From assembly GCA_039619475.1 (NCBI GenBank), contig CM077116.1, forward strand, positions 177,597,863 through 177,661,862: a stretch of 64,000 bases of DNA. Direction: 5' to 3'. The notes under the pieces are model-generated. The model saw only the letters and a program-made list of their open reading frames with translations. It had not been told where the DNA came from and did not search any database. Source of the DNA: Icerya purchasi (taxonomy: Eukaryota; Arthropoda; Insecta; Hemiptera; Monophlebidae). A program made the translations under genes and the position numbers. Shown here one piece after another: positions 60,110 to 64,000 of this stretch (position 1 is the stretch's first letter; each line of letters opens with the position of its first letter).

Positions 60110-62530
60110 TTTTTCTTTTACTCGCATTTTTATTTTTATTATTTCAAAATCTTTTACATTGTTTCACATAAATTATAATGTATGTATGTATATATGTATG
60201 GAATTTTAATATGTAATAATATACATTTCCTACATTTTATTTTATTTCATGGTCATATAATTACTTTAAAATTATTTAGATACACCGCAGATATTATAGT
60301 ACCGAACACATCATTTATTATTTCATTCTATTTCAATTAATATGTTGTATGGATGAAATCACATCAATTTATGTAACTGTTTATTTAAATTTAAATAATC
60401 TTTTTCTTTTTTTTTTTTTTTTTTTATCTCTCAGCATATGCATGCGTGTATATGCTTACATATACAAGTATGAAAAAAATTATTTTTTTATTTTTTCATC
60501 GATATGAATGGTAAATCTACGACTTTATTTGAAAAACGGTCAAAACCTAATACATAGATTTCAAACTTTGATGGAAATTTCCGTAAAACGTTCAATTTAC
60601 ACTTATTATCTTTAAAAAAAAAATTTTCATTATTATTATTCATATCATTTAAATAGACTGATACGACAGAGAGAGAAAATAAAAAGCTAAATTTTTACAT
60701 GTGAGGGAGGGAGCTGATGAAAACGTACGGGTCTTATTATTTGGAATACAGATTACGAAGGAAATTTTTATTCAATGTTTCGTTCTAAGATTTTTCATTT
60801 TTTACATTTAAAATTTTTCAATACGAAAATATTTCGAAATCTACAGGAACGTCTATGAATAGTCTTCGTCATTATAGAACACCTACAGATCATGTATCGA
60901 CACTGCATGCGCGTAAGGGTGAGTAAATATGTGTGAACATGTGTGTGTATGTATGCTTGAAATGTGCGAAATGGCTAATAAGAAACAACCGTTGAATCGC
61001 AACGACAGGTAGAGATCTGCTTATAGAATAAGAGAATGAGAGTGAGATAAATTATGTACCTTTATTATTGCAGAACTGCACTGCAGTGGCAGACATGAAA
61101 TATCCGTTAGCATCCTTTTCGAGGCAGTTTTATAAAAAAGGCCGAAAATTAGCTTTAAAACTGGATGAATGAGATAGTTGATAATAAACATACCATTAAG
61201 ACCGGTATACATGTATGTGGGCATGTGTGTGAGCGCACGGTTAAATGAATGACAAAAGATTATTAACTGCATAGGCATTGTTAAATACAACTATACTGAT
61301 TTATCCGTAAAACTAACAAATTTTACCGTTGTTTTCTTTCCTTTTTTTTCTTTCGCGTTTTACAAAAAATTCATGTTAGTTCTAAAAATATTGCTAAATT
61401 CAAATTAAATCGATCATGTTATTTTATTTTTTATTTTTGTTTCTTTAAACAATGTGTTACGATTGTATTTATCTTACTCAATCTTTTACCTAATATTCTA
61501 ACGGTTTTAGACAACAGCAGAAATATGCAAGTTACCTTGGATGTATTATATTTTATTCGTGTATATGTGTATACACGCTTTCTATACAAGCACATGCAAA
61601 CATCGGATGCCGGAAATGTATGATAATATAATTTTTAAATCAATGATTAACGTATTATTATTATTTTTTTTTTTTTCACCCTGTGATATACAAAATAACA
61701 TCATACTTGCTTTTACAACAATATTTAAATTCTACAAAAATAAATTATCCCCAGGGTGGGGAGTAAAAATATCATGAAGAATCACTGTTTTTTGCTTTTT
61801 TTCTTTCTTTGCTTCACAATCTTTTTTCTTTATATTATTCTTTATTTCAGAGATTTTTTTAAATAGTTTTCTTTACACTCCAATATGGAATCTGTTAATT
61901 TATTGTACATGTCATATAATATGATAAATGCTAAAATTCGGAAAGTTTTTTTAAAGAAGTAATTGACAGAAAAGTATACTTTTGAAAACAAGAGAGTGAA
62001 GAGGCTATACATAAAAAGCAATATGATGCATTAAACATAATGAAAAAAACAAAAAAAAAAACAGAAGAAACGTAAACACAAAGACTATTATGTTTTTTCA
62101 TTAATCTATTCAATTACAACTTTTTTTTTCATTCATCTATATTCTAAGTTCCATCATAAGTTTTAATTTTTTATATGATACCTACTAATTTCTATGTTTA
62201 CTTAATTTATTTACTTTTCCACGAATGTTTTTAGAATTAAATTTTGAAAAAATTAAACATATTTTCGCACCTGCGTCAACTATCACATTAAATACATGTA
62301 GAAATTTTCATTTCAAACGCCGCCGGAAAATAACATGGGTTTTTTTTGATATTTTTTAAAAATTTATTCATACTCTCTCTAATTATAGCTATTTTTACTC
62401 ATTTTTATATTCTACATACAATGCTTGAGGTATTAGATGATGCAAATTCTAAATACACCATATTGCTATCACTCTGTTTATTATTTTTTTATTTGTTACT
62501 CGTTTTTTTTTATTATTTTCTTATGTATAT
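60110..62530. other. Intergenic AT-rich stretch, no gene recognised
   Basis: Homopolymers and (TATG)n-like words. Frames at 61021-61290, 61541-61777 and 62346-62637 are low-complexity and lack motifs. Confidence 0.5.
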
Positions 62531-62537
62531 GTATTAG

Positions 62538-62986
62538 AATTAGTGATGTGCGATTTCGAAATGTTTTTACAATCGAAACAACCGATAATCGTCAAAAAAA
62601 AAAAAAACAATTGAATGATTTTTGTGAATACGAATGAATTATTCGAATAAAAACCGGAACCATCCGAACACAAACGAATGAAGTATTCGTTAAACATCGC
62701 CTAGATTCTTTCGAGAGAAATAACATTTCGAATGATTGTTGCAAATAGGAATGAATTATTCGAATAAAAACCGAAACTATCCGAACACAAACGAATGAAG
62801 TATTCGTTAAACATTGACTAGATTCTTCCGAGAGAAATAGCATTTCAAATGATTGTTGTGAATACGAATGAATTATTCGAATGAAATAACATTTCGAATG
62901 CAACCACGGAACAATCGAATGCATTCAAAGTCATCGAACAATCAAATAATTCGAATGAATCATTTCGAAGTTGCCCATCACTAATT
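62538..62986. mobile_element. MITE with internal about 117-bp tandem repeats
   Basis: The ends AATTAGTGATGTGCGATTTC and (reverse strand) AATTAGTGATGGGCAACTTC form TIRs. Inside, a unit of about 117 bp (from GAATGATTTTTGTGAATACG through GAGAGAAATAACATTTC) occurs twice in full and a third time in part. The whole element is studded with GAATTATTCGAA-type palindromes. A GTGATG-G/T-GC terminus with TTCGAA-rich filling is seen in several insect MITE families. Frames across the repeats give a false 110-codon ORF. Confidence 0.7.
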
Positions 62987-63258
62987 AGAACCCATATGAT
63001 TTTACAATAAAAAAAGTGTTTATACTCATTATTGAAGTTGAATATAGATAATATTTACATTTAAAGGAAAAAGAAAAAGTTATTTTTATTATTCCATTCG
63101 CACGCGAAAAAAATTATGAAATGTAAAATATATATATAATTCATGTAATATTTTTACAAACGATTAACAAGAATAAAAGAAAATTAATTTAAAAAATAAA
63201 TAAATATCACAAAAAATTTAAAGATGGAAAAATTACAAGATTATGATTCGTACAATGC

Positions 63259-64000
63259 TCACAAATTGGCTCCTTTGATCGGGTTATGTTGGAATTCGAA
63301 CAAACTTGCATGGTTGCATTGCGGACAATCTTTGATTAAGGTGGGATGTACTGCACTGAGTGGAAAAGAATCTGGAATATCATAGCTATGATGTTTAAAA
63401 CACGGTAAGAAGCGTTTGATACGTCGATCATTCTTCAGTGCTACAGGTAATTTATTGTAAAAATCGCAAATTTTTTGAGGGCATACATTAATTAATATCT
63501 CTGCAGTAATATTTTGCATCAAGTCGCACGTAGAATATTTTACTAATGATAATAAAGGTCTAACATTTACATCGTACCATTTCATCATCACATATACATT
63601 CTGCAATGAACACCTATGTATGTTTTTATCCGTGTGTGCATCACATTTTACAACTCTTGATATTCCTTTATACATATTATTTAATTTCCTTAAATTGGGT
63701 ATACCGAATTCTTTTTCTAAATTAATAATCTTGAATCTTGAAAGTGATGTTTCAAATAGTTTTATCCATATAGTGGTAATTTTTTCATTTCCTTTAATGT
63801 AAATATTCAATGGTTCCAAATCTTCCAACACATTTTCTATATCACCAGCAATAGATTCGTAATTGTAATCTCCTGCATTCCACGGAATTGAATGACAGTT
63901 TTGAATTATCCTCATGTTTTCTTGTTTTTTATTATTGGATAATACATCCCATTCGAATGGAGGCTTGTAAATTCTATGAAATTGAATTTCACCATCGATA
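63259..64000 (-). CDS. Gene 3: gene 2-like exonuclease-fold protein, 5' end outside window
   Basis: The minus-strand frame is open from the window edge to a stop at 63259 (at least 246 codons), so the first Met inside (63915) is not the true start. It begins FHRIYKPPFEWDVL, matching LHTLYKPSRAWSAS of gene 2. It continues with CHSIPWNAGDYNY, NIYIKGNEKITTIW, INLEKEFGIPNLRKL, IHRCSLQNVYVMMKWYD, IKRFLPCFKHH and KDCPQCNHA, ending PIKGANL. Each block has a gene 2 counterpart in the same order. The H-R-C-x-x-x-N-V motif again has Asn where a DEDDh nuclease would have Asp. CPQC plus CDAH suggest metal-binding pairs. No frame damage is seen, which implies recent activity or selection. Confidence 0.72.
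   Translation of the reverse strand, partial: IDGEIQFHRIYKPPFEWDVLSNNKKQENMRIIQNCHSIPWNAGDYNYESIAGDIENVLEDLEPLNIYIKGNEKITTIWIKLFETSLSRFKIINLEKEFGIPNLRKLNNMYKGISRVVKCDAHTDKNIHRCSLQNVYVMMKWYDVNVRPLLSLVKYSTCDLMQNITAEILINVCPQKICDFYNKLPVALKNDRRIKRFLPCFKHHSYDIPDSFPLSAVHPTLIKDCPQCNHASLFEFQHNPIKGANL

Noticed and set aside
62592..62924. 110-codon minus-strand ORF with three internal repeats
   Set aside because: It lies wholly inside the MITE at 62.54-62.99 kb and mirrors its 117-bp DNA repeats.

Overview
This window is nuclear DNA from an arthropod, most likely an insect. It is AT-rich, dense in microsatellites and old transposons, and has short exons in very long introns with GT/AG splice sites. Nothing in it looks prokaryotic. 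Order and species cannot be fixed from the sequence.

The backbone is the 5' half of a Dscam-family gene on the + strand. Five exons (5019-5330, 9058-9175, 25587-25803, 49221-49461, 52728-52904) join with compatible phases and encode Ig2, Ig3, Ig4 and the first half of Ig5. The introns between them measure about 3.7, 16.4, 23.4 and 3.3 kb. I see no arrays of alternative half-Ig exons, so this looks like a non-hypervariable paralogue (Dscam2/3/4-like) rather than a Dscam1 exon-cluster gene. No further Ig exon is visible between 52.9 kb and the end of the window.

The introns and the 5' flank hold a catalogue of mobile elements. These include a deleted Tigger/pogo copy (1.8-2.8 kb), four fragments of one RNase-H-bearing LINE family, R1-like, Jockey-like and other LINE fragments, and a non-autonomous Helitron with both termini intact (31606-32728). 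There is also a hAT-type element, several long-TIR or foldback MITEs (one with a 29-bp minisatellite inside), and a perfect 102-bp-arm palindrome flanked by 13-bp direct repeats (39.25-39.52 kb).

The most unusual part is the last 8.5 kb. It holds three intact or nearly intact intronless ORFs that belong to no familiar insect gene: gene 1 (56536-57363, +), gene 2 (58949-59968, +) and gene 3 (63259 to the window end, -). Genes 1 and 2 share an upstream region, an N-terminal leader (AEFIQ motif), a C-terminal tail and a 3' UTR, but carry completely different central domains. The gene 1 centre resembles the domain seen beside B-type DNA polymerases in Polinton/Maverick-like ORFs. The centre of gene 2 is homologous to gene 3 and looks like a degenerate DEDDh/RNase-H-fold protein. 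In gene 2 the shared tail is out of frame. This looks like a cassette-swapped family derived from a mobile element or virus, perhaps nested in a Dscam intron, and it is the best candidate for something undescribed.
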